Positions 1-10,665 of a DNA stretch of 64,000 nt are shown piece by piece. Numbering within the stretch: position 1 is the first letter of the stretch; each line of letters opens with the position of its first letter. This stretch comes from Corella eumyota. Taxonomy: Eukaryota; Chordata; Ascidiacea; Phlebobranchia; Corellidae. The stretch spans positions 5,084,001 through 5,148,000 of the forward strand of contig OY720099.1 in assembly GCA_963082875.1 (NCBI GenBank). The letters are read 5' to 3'. The translations under genes and the position numbers were made by a program. The notes below the pieces were generated by a model. The model saw only the letters and a list, made by a program, of their open reading frames with translations, searched no databases and was not told where the DNA came from.

Positions 1-170
1 GTAAGTCAATTTATTGATAATATTCAATATTTCCCACAGTTTGCTGTATTAGCAATAACAGTTTCCAATATTAAAAAATTTTTGAGTTTAGGTAACATTA
101 TGATAGCTGTCAAAGTTCAGTTTAAAGTAGTTAATTTTAGTTTTTTATGTTTTATTATACGTTTTTTCAG
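1..170 (+). other. Intron start of the TEP gene at the window edge
   Basis: The first six bases, GTAAGT, are a consensus splice donor, so the window opens exactly at the 3' edge of an exon of the thioester-protein gene. The acceptor is the TTTTTTCAG ending at 170. The upstream exons (signal peptide, MG1-MG6 domains, possibly further bait cassettes) lie outside the window. Confidence 0.7.
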
Positions 171-327
171 TCGGCTATTACATAGATGATGGTATCGCAG
201 TTTTCGCTGAATATGATGATGATGATGATGATTATAATTATATTTTTTTTAAAAATGAAGATCAGTTTAATGTACAAGAGAGAAATTATTTTCCAGAAAC
301 GTGGCTATGGTTAGGTTTAACAGCAAG
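171..327 (+). CDS. TEP alternative bait exon A
   Basis: The 157-nt exon is entered in phase 1 and left in phase 2. It reads GYYIDDG, then an acidic stretch with six consecutive Asp codons (GAT repeat, 215-232), then NYFPETWLW and LGLTA. The conserved FPETWLW tail is the family block just after the bait region. Its tail has one codon more than exons B to F. The donor is AAG|GTAGAA. Confidence 0.8.
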
Positions 328-3300
328 GTAGAATTTAGCAATCATTACGAGTTAATTTTTTGAGTTGAGTTGAGTTTTTTTTTTTTTTTAAGTTTTATTC
401 ATTTTGTTTTGTTAAAACCAAAAAAAAATTCTGAACAACTAGTAACAAAGTATGCTAAAAAAACAAAGCTCAGTGACTAAAAAGGATCTATAATTTAAAT
501 TCTCTCTAAATAATCATTTTTTTATGCAAAAATTAACTTTAAATATTGTTAATTTGTGTAGTCTTTCTATCCCGTCGTCCCGAACTTGCGTTTTTTAGTT
601 TGGGTGGTGGTGTTGCAGACGTAAATGCAAACCGTATATCAGGTGCCCCGTCTGTGGCCAAAATTGCTTCCTCTGACCCAGTGTCACCTCGGACATTTTT
701 TCCCGAAACATGGCTTTGGGACAATAAAATTACCGGGTATATAATCGAGGATAAATTTTATGACATTTGCTTGGAAATTGCAAGGTTGGGTGTTAATGGT
801 TTGTTATACTAATCAATTCAAGGTTCCTTGAGATTTCAAATTGAAGGTTTATGGGTGTATGTAAAAAGGCCAGAGTTTATTGTAAAAATGTGACATTTTT
901 ACACAAGATAAATATATGAGAAACAACCTTTAACTTCTAAGGTGTTAAGAAGTGATAAAAATGCATGTTTTTCGAATATAAAAATTGTATTCTGACGATG
1001 TGAAAATCCGAACGCCATAGATTTTATTTCTTTTTATTTTAACTGCTTTGTGAAATTCGGTTTTTAAAATTAGAAAGTTATTTTGTATTTAGGTCATCTT
1101 TTTTAATTTCATTAGCTTCGAAAAGTTTTTGAGAAAGTGTTATTAATATTTTTTTAGTTGATTTTCTAGTCATTATAAAGTAATTGTTTGTTTGGTAATC
1201 GAATAGGTATTTTAAATGGACAAGCTTGATTTAACTGTACAGCAAATTTTGGTGACTTTGGTAGCATTTTTGGCCAGCTTAATTTTTGTGGTTTTATCCC
1301 ATTATTGAGGGCTACTAAAATTTAAATGCTGTCCAATTGCAAAAAAAAATTTAAGGAGAAAATTTATAATTTTGATTATAAAAAATTTGTCGTTTTTTAG
1401 TTTGTTTTGTTAAATTATTAAAAATAGATTTGTTATTTAGGTTTCTAAATTTTATAAATTCTAGTTAAGTTAAACAGTAAGAAAGAGTTTATAAATTTAG
1501 GCCTATAACTTAAAATCAAAGTTAATGTAACTAGGTTGTTTGTTAATTTGGTCAGTGTTTTTTAAGTAAAAAAGGTTTTATTTGTTTTTTTGGTTTGAAC
1601 CAAAGTTGTCTGTTTTTAGTTTCGTATTTTGGCTACCATTACCTTGATGATGGTTTCGAATTAAGAGGATTTGGACCTGTTGCTTTTAGTTTACCTCCTG
1701 TTGTTGATGATAAGTTTAAAACTGACCCAATCGTGAATCAAAATTCGGCCTCACCAAAAGCTCGCAATTTTTTTCCTGAGACTTGGTTGTGGGCTAACAA
1801 GTTAACAGGGTAAAAATAGGCACAGTTATTTTGTAGCCTGTTGATTCGTTGCATGGTGGTGTTTTAATTTGGTGAATATCTTGTTTCTTTTCGATGGCCA
1901 CTTTTATTGGAATTTAGTTTCACATTTTCATTGTCGAGTTTTTTGGGATGTCGAAATTAAATTGTTCCTTAGCATCATTTCTAAATTAGGCCAGCATTCT
2001 AAATTTTGTCCTTCTTTTCATAAAATTGATTTCAAACAATTTGTCTCTTTTCTGTTTGATGTTAAAAAAAAAAAAGTTTGTTATTTGGTTTAAACATAGT
2101 TGTCGCGTTTATAACTGAAAGTTGTGCAAATTTTTTTTAGTTAATCATTTAAATGAGTTAAACTTTTCAGGCTACTTGCTTAAGACTAAAGTTTAACTAA
2201 ATGGGTTGTATGTTTGTATAAGTCAGTGTTTTTTTTGTAAAAATGGTCTTAATTCATTTTTTTGGGTTTTGAACCAAAATTGTTTGTTTTTAGCTCGGTT
2301 TTACGGGAACTATTACTTTGAGGATGACCTTGCATATGCTGCTGAGGCTGAACCTATGGCTTTTAATATAAATGCTGATTCTAATATTAGGTTTAAAACT
2401 GACACAACTGTAAATCAAAATTCGGCTGCACCAAAAGCTCGCAATTATTTTCCTGAGACTTGGTTATGGGCTAACAAGTTAACAGGGTAAACTTTTGCAC
2501 TGTTAATTTAGTAGCTCGTTTAGTTGTTGCATGGTGGTGTTTTAATTTGGTGAAATGGTGTTTCTTTTTGGTGGCAAACTTTATCGGAATTTAGTTTCAC
2601 ATTTTTCATTGTCAATTTTTTTAGAGATTATAAATTTAAACTTTTCCATAGCATTAAATATTTTCTCTTAAATAAAACAGATAAAACCAGCTTTCTAAAT
2701 TCCATCCTTTCAATAAGGACCTTAGTTAAAAAAAATATAATGTTACTCAAAAACCTAAAACTAATAAAAAAATTAAATTACCGGGTATACGAAGTAGTAA
2801 AATAAAACAAAACTAAAATAAAAAATTTAAAAAAATCACAAGCTCGCAATAATTTTTCAATATTTTTATAAAAAGAAAGGTTAATTTGGACTATAACACA
2901 CCAACGGTTTAAAACTTTTTTGTTTTAATTAAAGATTTTCCTTACTTATTAACTCGTGGCCGGGGTGAAGTTTTTGAAATGGCAATGGCAATGGATGTAA
3001 GCCCAAATATGGGTGCTCGTGTTTTAAACTCAGCACCCTCAACAACCCCGGCAGTTAAACCGCGTTCATTTTTTCCCGAAACTTGGCTATGGGATAGCAA
3101 ATTAGCGGGGTAATAAATTTTTGGCACCCAACCATCATTTTTTCATTGGAAAAAAATAAAAAATTCATTAAAGGCATGAATCATGAAAACATGATTAATA
3201 AATTTGGAGATATTTACTTTCAAATGGGATTTGGAATATTTTAGATATGTTTGTTGCATCATGCACAAAAAAGTTAGAATTTGGGCATGACATATACCCT

Positions 3301-6300
3301 ACATTTCGACAAAAAATATGATAAAATCAACTATTAAGTTTTTTATGCCAGCTCCAAAAGTAAAAAAATTTAAAACTTCACTAATTTTAAACTATTTTAA
3401 TTTTTTTATTAAATAGAACTATTTTGGGGACATTTTCGAAGGGCGGGGCCACAGTTAATGGTTAACCGGGTAATGTTGGCATCAGCCCCAAAAGCCTTTG
3501 CTGGCAAAAGTGCCTCCCAAAAAACTATCAAAAAACGTTCTTTTTTTCCCGAGACTTGGCTTTGGGATTCTAAATTAACAGGGTATAAATAGTAGCCCAT
3601 TTAGCTATCAATAAAAAAATAATAAAGATACATTTTTAACTACCTACACTAGTTTAGGATTCAGTAATATTCATTTTGCCATTAAAACACAAAATTCTTA
3701 AAAAATAACTTTGATATATATTCATTAATATTCATAAGTTTTAGAAAAAAGTTTATTACATTTCATGCGTGTTTTTAAAAAAAATCTGTTAATATTTTTT
3801 AAATTTCATATTTCTTTCATCTCTTTTAGATTTCATTTCTACTTGCATGTGCATGTTTTTGATTGTATATTCAAATTAATTTAATATTTTTATAGAATAT
3901 TTGTTGTAATTTTATTTAAACAAATTAAAAAAATATGTTGAAGTAACTTAATAAGCCTAGAATTTTTTTAAAATTTTATTTTCTAAATTTAATTAGTGCC
4001 GACGGTTCTGCTACCTTTAACACCACTGCCCCCGACACAATAACATCCTGGCAATTAAGTATTTTTTCTGTATCTGATGAACTTGGTATAGGTTTAACCG
4101 ATCCATTTAAGGTAAGGTTCACATTGAATTATAGTCCAAAGTTATTTTAATACTAAAAATTTTTTTAATCCTTAATTATTATATTTTAGTTAAATTACTT
4201 ACAAGTTAGATTTGTTTTTTGTTTTTATAAGTTAATAATTTTTAAGTTTCAAAAATTCTTTGAACTCTTATTATTTAAAAATTATTTATTTCCAGATCAC
4301 GGTCTTCCGAAATTTCTTTATTCAGCTTAACTTTCCACTTAAAATCACTCAGAACGAAATAATTATTGTTCAAGCTATCGTCTTTAACTATTTCGAAACT
4401 GATTTGTTGGTAAGAATAGTATATGGGATTATAAAAAAAGCCAAGTCTGAGAAGTAATAATTAAAAATGCTGACTTTGCAGCCTAAACATAGAGTAATAT
4501 TTGTTGCCCCAACCCAACCCTGAGCTAACTGTGGCAGTTTCTGATATTATTGACCATAACCTTGCAATAACTTACATAATGTTACAATATGAAGACAGTG
4601 GGGATTAAACACAGAACCCCATGTAGTGAAGCCAAGTGTTTAACAACTACACCACCATGGCGGCAAAATTAAATTTTAGCTTTAAAATTATAGGTTGAAG
4701 TCAACTTAGCACAGAGTGACAAATTTGGGTTAATCATTCCTGGTAATGCAACTGAAGAAACTGCCGGCCACACACGAGTTATCTCTATTCGCTCGGGAGG
4801 CGCCACCTCCATTAAATTTCCTGTCAGGATAACCACCTTAGGGGAAGTACCCATCACTGTATCAGCGAGGTCCGAGTTAGCCGGCGATCAACTGACAAGG
4901 ACGGTGTTTGTTCGGGTAAATACTTCTATTTTATTCTAAATGTGGAAAGGTTGACTTCATAAATAGATTAATGTCAGTTACCCTGACTTAGCCTCAAGTT
5001 GACTTTAGCGGTTTGGGAAATACTTATATTTTATCGCTATTTTATAAGTACTTTGCAGTTATTATTGTTTGTGATATTTAAAGAACCACTGAAACTTATG
5101 AGGTTTTTAATTTATAAATTCAAAAAACTATTAAGTTGGTACTTTTATATTAAAAAATATTAAAAATGTACATGTGTAAATGATTGTTGACCAAGAAGCT
5201 AACAAAATAGTAATAGGCAATATTTTATATTTGAAACCATTTGATGTGTTGTCAATTAGTTTAAGTTGTACATTTCTCATTTTATGACGTATTCCTGGCA
5301 CACCTACATGTTTCTGTTTAGTTCTAATTTTAACTCGATTTGGTTGAGTTGATTTCTTTGTCATAATGAAACCTGTTTGTGTTGAAATGTGGGCTTGTCT
5401 TTTAAATCTATTTTAGGCCTTTCATCCAAATCACCTTTATTGTTGTTATATTTAATTTGTAATTTTCTAAATTTTAAATCTATCTTACCAAAAACAATTA
5501 GCAAAAATTGAAAAAATGAATTTTCCTGATTTTTCCTATTCTTAAATTGAATAAAAATTTTACTTTTTTTAGCCAGAAGGAATTGAGCAATGCTATTCCA
5601 CATCAGTGTTAGTTGACAGAGACTCTGACAAAGACCCTGATGCCATAGACAGGTTGTCAATTAAAATTCCAGAAAATGCTGTCCCTGGATCAGAAAATGT
5701 TAAGCTGTTTGTGTATGGTGAGCTATTATTTTTTTTCCTGCCATAAAAGGCCCATTTTACAACCCTATTGTTTAGGGGTTTTGTTTGTTAATCTGACTCA
5801 CACTGGTGTTGCTAAATAATTTTATACGGACATCATAAAAATAGTAATTTGATTAAGACTTTATTTATTATTGAATAATCTTAAAAACTAAGTAATGGAA
5901 ATGTTATACTAACTAAAGCAGTGAATATCGAAACCGTTTTCTCGCTTTTACTAAAAAACATTTTTATTATATACGCTTTTACTAAAAAACATTTTTATTA
6001 TATAACAACATTTTTAACAGGTGACGTTCTTGGAAGCACAATGAGTAACCTTGGAAATCTTCTGAAAATGCCGAGCGGTTGTGGAGAGCAGAACATGTTG
6101 AGTTTTGCACCTGACGTGTTTGTTACCCTTTACTTGGAACAAACTAACAAACTGGATTTGGTTACTAGAAAAACAGCATTTCAACATTTTAGAGACGGCT
6201 ACATGAATGAATTAAGGTGAAAACTGCTTTTTCTTGTTTAGTATGGGCAAATTTTACTCAGTACTAGTATATTTACTATAAAAAAAGTTCTATGTTAATT

Positions 6301-9300
6301 TCACATGAATTGAACTCAATCTTAAACAATTAAATCTAAATACAATTCAACCTAGCAAGCCCCGCACCAACCAACCACAAGTTCTAGTTTGTTTATTTTA
6401 ATAGTCAATTCATTAGGCTCGGTTTGTCATTAATTTAAGTTGACTCTTAAATAAAATTTTTAAACAGACCCCAAAAAAAAGATAAATAAAAAACATTTTC
6501 TTCAAATTATCAATTTTGTCTAGGTATCGTCATGATGATGGTTCGTTCAGCGCTTTTGGAAAAAGCGACAAATCAGGAAGTACATGGTTGACCGCTTTTG
6601 TGGCAAAATGTTTCATGTTCGCGCAACAATTGCAACCCGAGCTTGTTGAGGATCGAATCGTCAGCAGCGCCCTTAAATTTTTAATCGATCAACAGAAGAA
6701 GACTGGAACGTTCAATGAGCCAGGAAAAGTCTCGCATAAAGATATGCAGGTAAGCATTTTTTAAAAAACATTATTTTTCATGACAGAAATTATCTATCAA
6801 AGTTGAGTTACTTTTAACTATTTTTCTTTGTTAAGAAACATCTTGAATTGAACTTTGTTTGAATCTGTATTAATTATTATCTAAAGTGTTCTATTTATCA
6901 TGTGAAGTATTTAAAACTTTAGAAAAATTAACTAGTTTTTTGCTTTCAAACCTGATAATATTGACATTTTTAGGGTGGTGTAAACAGTGATGTAACCATG
7001 GCTGCCTATGTTCTTATTACTTTAACTGAAACAAGTTATGGACATAAAAGCAAGGTAACTTTATTATAACTCTTTTTATACGGGCTGAATTTTTGTGTAA
7101 AAATTTAGAAGGGTGAAATTTTATATATTTCATTTTTAGCAGTTTAGTTATTTAATATATAGTTTTAAAAGTAAATTTTTACCTAGTCAAATGATAAGTA
7201 AAAGTTTTCAATTTAATAACAAGAATTCATTTACAGGATATTGATATAGATGGAGCTTCACTCAAAGCCCAACGATATTTGGAATCTCAACTTTCATCTA
7301 TTCAAGAAGACAAATATGCCCTTGCTATAGTAACTTATGCATTGCATGCATCTGGTAGTAGAATGGCCAGCACTGCTTTGACTTATTTGGAAGCTCTTTC
7401 CACTACAGAAGGTTTGAAAACTATATTAATTTTTAGGCAGATTGGGATTGGAAAAATGTATTTTTTTTATTTATTTTTGTTTTGGTATAAAAAAGGAATG
7501 ACACACAATTACTATGACATCAAATTATGGAATTGCAACCTTTAAAAATACAATTTTTTCTATCTCAAGATGGTTTGGTGTACTGGCATGAAGATACATC
7601 AGATGCTTCTCAATACAGCATCAGATGGCGACCACCCTATTATTCCCCACCTAGCAATGACATCGAAATGACTGCATATGCTTTACTTACCTACGTACGC
7701 CTTAATGACCTTGACAAAGCTGCTCCGGTTATGAAATGGCTTGCATCAAAGAGAAGTGCTCTAGGTGGTTACCATTCAACCCAGGTATTTTTTTAATGAA
7801 ATTTTAAAAGATGTGATAAACAATTTATGATCTGAACATTTGCTGATAAATTTTTTTTTTAATTTTAGGACACTGTGATTGCTATTCAAGCCATGGCAGC
7901 GGTTGCAGGGCTATTGGTGGACAAAACCCAACAGTTGACAATTACAACATTTCATTCGAATCAACCCAGCTATTCGGACTCGTTTTACATTGACGAAACA
8001 AACTCCAATGTTTTTAATACTGCTCAGGTTCATTTTAACTATAATTTTTTTGCTTTTTATCTATATTGTATTTGAATTATCACTTTTTTTTAAGGAAAAA
8101 CATATTTATAAAGTTATTTTTAAAAGAGTGTAAAAGCCCTTCAAAATATCTGTGTCAAGTTTGCAATCTAAACATATTTTGCATGTCCTTTGAGAATTTA
8201 ATTATTTATTTCCCATGGGCGGTATGATATGTTTGCCACATGTAATATTGTAGATATTGACTAGGGAATTCCTACTTTCCCACACTAGATCAAATAGATA
8301 CTGTGAAATTTATTTTTTATTTTTTGGGGTAATTTTTGAATTTGTTTTCTAAAGCTTCCAGCTGTAAATGGGGACCTCATTGTGTCATCCTCCGGAACAG
8401 GAGTAGGAGTGGCCCAGTTATCGGTTTGCTACAATGTTCCAGAAGACCCATTCGATTCTAAGCCTTTTATTTGTACACTAGATGTCACTAATGATAATGT
8501 GAAGAGTGTTAACGTGGATTTCTGTTGCTCGTAAGTAAATTTTTAGGTTTATTTTTTTTAAATTTTGGTTATCCTCAAGGTGAACTTTTTGTGACTTTGG
8601 TTTTGTTCAAAGTTGCCCTTAATAACTGTGTAAATTTTCCTATCAACCCTCCGATATAAATATTATGTATATTTACAAGCCTAAGTTATACTTGCATTGG
8701 GGGATAAATTGACTGACATGTTCTATCTAGGTTAATTTAAAGCTAAATTACTCTGTTTAAAGGTTAAAACCAGGGAATGAATCGACCGGCATGTTTTTGT
8801 TGGAGGTCAACCTTCTTAATGGATTTAATGTGGATTTGGACAACGAAAAAGAAAAACACAGGAGAGCTCAACTAGTTGAACTGGATGGCGACAGTATCAA
8901 TATTTACTATGATCAAGTAATATTTTGAAAGTTATTGTTTTTGAAATTTCAGTATATAACACTTATAAAAAACAGAAAAATAAAATGATTAATATTTTTT
9001 AACAAATTGAAGACCTTCCTAAGGTGATGGTTTTCTTACAAATTAAATATACAAGCTGTCCTTACTATATAGACACTATTATGTATAGCCTAATATTAAT
9101 CAAATTAATCTTCTATCAGCTTGCCCCTGAACAAAGGTTGTGTGCGAATGTTGATTTGTATAGCTCTGGAGAAGTTGGTGCAGTTCAACCACAACCTGCT
9201 GCAGCTCTTGATTATTATAAACCAGGTACACATTAAAATTCAAAGCTAATCAAACTTGTTATTATTTTAGTCTTAATATTTATATTTTTAAGCCTTATTT

Positions 9301-9580
9301 TAAGTTTTATTTTAAGTTTTATTTATAGTTCTTTATCAAGTGTTGTCAAAAAACTTAGAAATTTAATTTTCATTCAAATTTACCAGATCGTAGAGTGGAT
9401 TTATTATACAGTGCCACGGCTTTAAGAAACAGTGGTGCCTGTGAAGCGTGTGGTTCTGAGTGCGTTGGTTGTCCAGGTAGCTTAATGGTTTATTCACCAG
9501 GGGGTGGTTCAGAAAAAACCACTCTTCAATTGTTGACCATTTTTGTACTTTTACTAACAATGGTGTTGCTGCATAACTAA
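171..9580 (+). CDS. CD109-like thioester-containing protein (alpha-2-macroglobulin family), 3' part with alternative bait exons
   Basis: A complement/A2M-superfamily protein that would trap proteases or opsonise targets through a thioester. One of six alternative bait exons (listed separately) joins constant exons 3997-4111, 4296-4409, 4694-4915, 5573-5717, 6021-6216, 6524-6749, 6974-7054, 7237-7411, 7570-7784, 7869-8027, 8355-8530, 8763-8916, 9120-9225 and 9387-9580; all junction phases agree. About 816 residues are visible with exon B. Seen: TAPDTITSW after the bait exon, thioester site PSGCGEQNM (near 6070-6096), GSFSAFG and TWLTAFV in the thioester domain, VSHKDMQGG with the histidine expected of C3/CD109-type thioesters (exons 6524 and 6974), and a receptor-binding-like domain ending in DYYKP. 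The last exon adds a CxxCxxxCxxC cluster and a small-residue stretch followed by a hydrophobic C-terminus, typical of a GPI signal as in CD109. The 5' exons lie outside the window. Family assignment is strong; the choice of CD109 over other TEPs is less certain. Confidence 0.93.
562..736 (+). CDS. TEP alternative bait exon B
   Basis: The 175-nt exon is bounded by TTGTGTAG and GG|GTATAT, with the same phases (1 in, 2 out) as the other cassettes. The variable part begins FLSRRPELAFFSLGGG and the conserved end is FFPETWLWDNKITG. Confidence 0.82.
1620..1809 (+). CDS. TEP alternative bait exon C
   Basis: The 190-nt exon (phase 1 in, 2 out) follows TGTTTTTAG and ends at GG|GTAAAA. It encodes YFGYHYLDDG, a variable middle, VNQNSASPKARN and FFPETWLWANKLTG. 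It is closely related to exon D, and its flanking introns are also related. Confidence 0.85.
2294..2486 (+). CDS. TEP alternative bait exon D
   Basis: The 193-nt exon (phase 1 in, 2 out) follows GTTTTTAG and ends at GG|GTAAAC. It encodes RFYGNYYFEDD, an Ala/Glu-rich variable stretch, VNQNSAAPKARN and NYFPETWLWANKLTG. It is the tandem duplicate of exon C. Confidence 0.85.
2935..3109 (+). CDS. TEP alternative bait exon E
   Basis: The 175-nt exon (phase 1 in, 2 out) has acceptor AATTAAAG and donor GG|GTAATA. It encodes FPYLLTRGRGEVFEMAMAMD, a Ser/Thr/Pro stretch and SFFPETWLWDSKLAG. The acceptor has a weak pyrimidine tract, so the 5' end is a little less certain. Confidence 0.75.
3417..3582 (+). 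CDS. TEP alternative bait exon F
   Basis: The 166-nt exon (phase 1 in, 2 out) has acceptor TTAAATAG and donor GG|GTATAA. It encodes LFWGHFRRAGPQ, then a basic stretch with SASQKTIKKR and SFFPETWLWDSKLTG. It is the last cassette before constant exon 3997-4111, whose first base completes the split Gly codon. Confidence 0.8.
4500..4670 (-). mobile_element. Degenerate tRNA-headed SINE (family A) in a TEP intron
   Basis: Read on the minus strand, 4575-4668 matches the head of the copies at 22186-22427 and 38661-38935 (GGTGGTGTAGTTGTTAA, then CATGGGGTTCTGTG, then AATCCCCACTG). The remaining body is eroded. Confidence 0.6.
4938..5025 (-). mobile_element. SINE family A tail fragment
   Basis: TGGAAAGGTTGACTTC, then CTTAGCCTCAAGTTGACTTT and AGCGGTTTGGGAA match the tail of the fuller copy at 22186 (GGAAGGCTGAATGC, CTAGTCTCAAGTTACC, AGCAGTTTGTGAA). 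No head is present. Confidence 0.5.
5943..6004 (+). repeat. 31-bp direct tandem duplication in a TEP intron
   Basis: Two perfect adjacent copies (5943-5973 and 5974-6004) beginning CGCTTTTACTAAAAAACA lie just before the acceptor of the thioester exon. This looks like a simple slippage duplication. Confidence 0.85.
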
Positions 9581-10268
9581 AGCATAAGCGTGTGGTTGTA
9601 AAAGCAAAAAATCAAAAGTTTGTTTAATTTTTGCAAATTTTGCTAAACATTGTTTTTTATATCCATTATTTTTAACTTTTTGTAAACTAAGTGCACTTTT
9701 TTTTATAAACAACTAAGTGAAGTCTATTTTTCTGTAACTAAACATATATATTTGCATATAAAGAAAACCTTTGTATTGCCTTTAAAGAATATTTTAATAC
9801 TTATAGAAAAAAAATTACACTAAATAGCAATTTTTTAAATGATAAAAGTTTTTGCGTGTGATTTTTGATTGTTTTTATCGTTAAAGCACAATTTACATAT
9901 AAGCATGCTATGCTTTTGGTACCCAATACACCAGTTTAAGCATGGAACACCATTATAACATTTTATTTAAAAACGTGCAACCTCAAATTTGTATGGCACT
10001 AGGTGACACAATACCTAAAGCAATATGAGTGCCCCTGTTAAGCCTGCTAAACCATCCGTTTTTGCTTTTTTTATTAAAAGTTTTATTTTAAATATATTTT
10101 TGTAGGTAACTTTTGATATTTTAAGTAATTTCAAAAACGATTTGTATATATTTACTGATGTCAAGTTATTTTAAATGTCTATTTTTATTGCAAAATTTTT
10201 TATAGCACTTTAACCAACTTAACGAGTAAAATTCGTTTTTTGAACTATTTCAGCGCATTTTTATGATG

Positions 10269-10274
10269 AATAAA
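10269..10274 (+). promoter_or_regulatory. Poly(A) signal for the GPI-tailed TEP transcript
   Basis: AATAAA lies about 690 bases after the TEP stop codon and before the TSP1 exon at 10666. I saw no other AATAAA between 9580 and 10666. Otherwise 9581-10665 is AT-rich with no supported coding exon. Confidence 0.55.
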
Positions 10275-10665
10275 ACTTTGTATATTTTATTCACATGTGT
10301 TGTTTTTTAATTGCAGTTGCTTAACTTAAAACCAAATGCATGTTTTCGGGTGTTTGCATGAATTTACATTAAAACAGACATTTTTGGAAACACCCATTGA
10401 TTGATAACTTCTAAAATCCGTATAGTTGTATTTAAAAAAGGCAATTTTACTTTGGTTGAAGACAGCCCTCTATACATTCAATACATATTTAAAAATACCA
10501 CAACTCACACATTTAATGGAAAAGTCAAAGTATCGCTATTTAATATAAAAAAGCATTTAGTGTTACAGTACAACAGCACAACTTACTGTCGGACAAACAC
10601 TTTTAACATACAAAACCATGTTTTTTTCTACATACCTTCAGGGAAAATAATATTTATTTTATTAG

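Larger units (their letters stand above)
1560..2660 (+). repeat. Recent tandem duplication carrying bait exons C and D
   Basis: Two direct copies of about 674 bp, roughly 1565-1990 and 2230-2660. They share the sequence before the acceptor (AAGGTTTT/ATGGTCTT to GAACCAAA), both exon ends, and a downstream intron block. That block includes GTTGCATGGTGGTG, TTTTAATTTGGTGA and GGAATTTAGTTTCACATTTT. The middle of the exons is much more diverged than the flanks. Confidence 0.8.

Noticed and set aside
10401-10665. 88-codon open frame running in frame into the TSP1 exon
   Set aside because: It has no ATG and no signal-peptide-like start, its frame is phase-broken by a good acceptor at 10664-10665, and similar-length chance frames occur elsewhere in this sequence. 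Kept only as a possible intron-retention extension.
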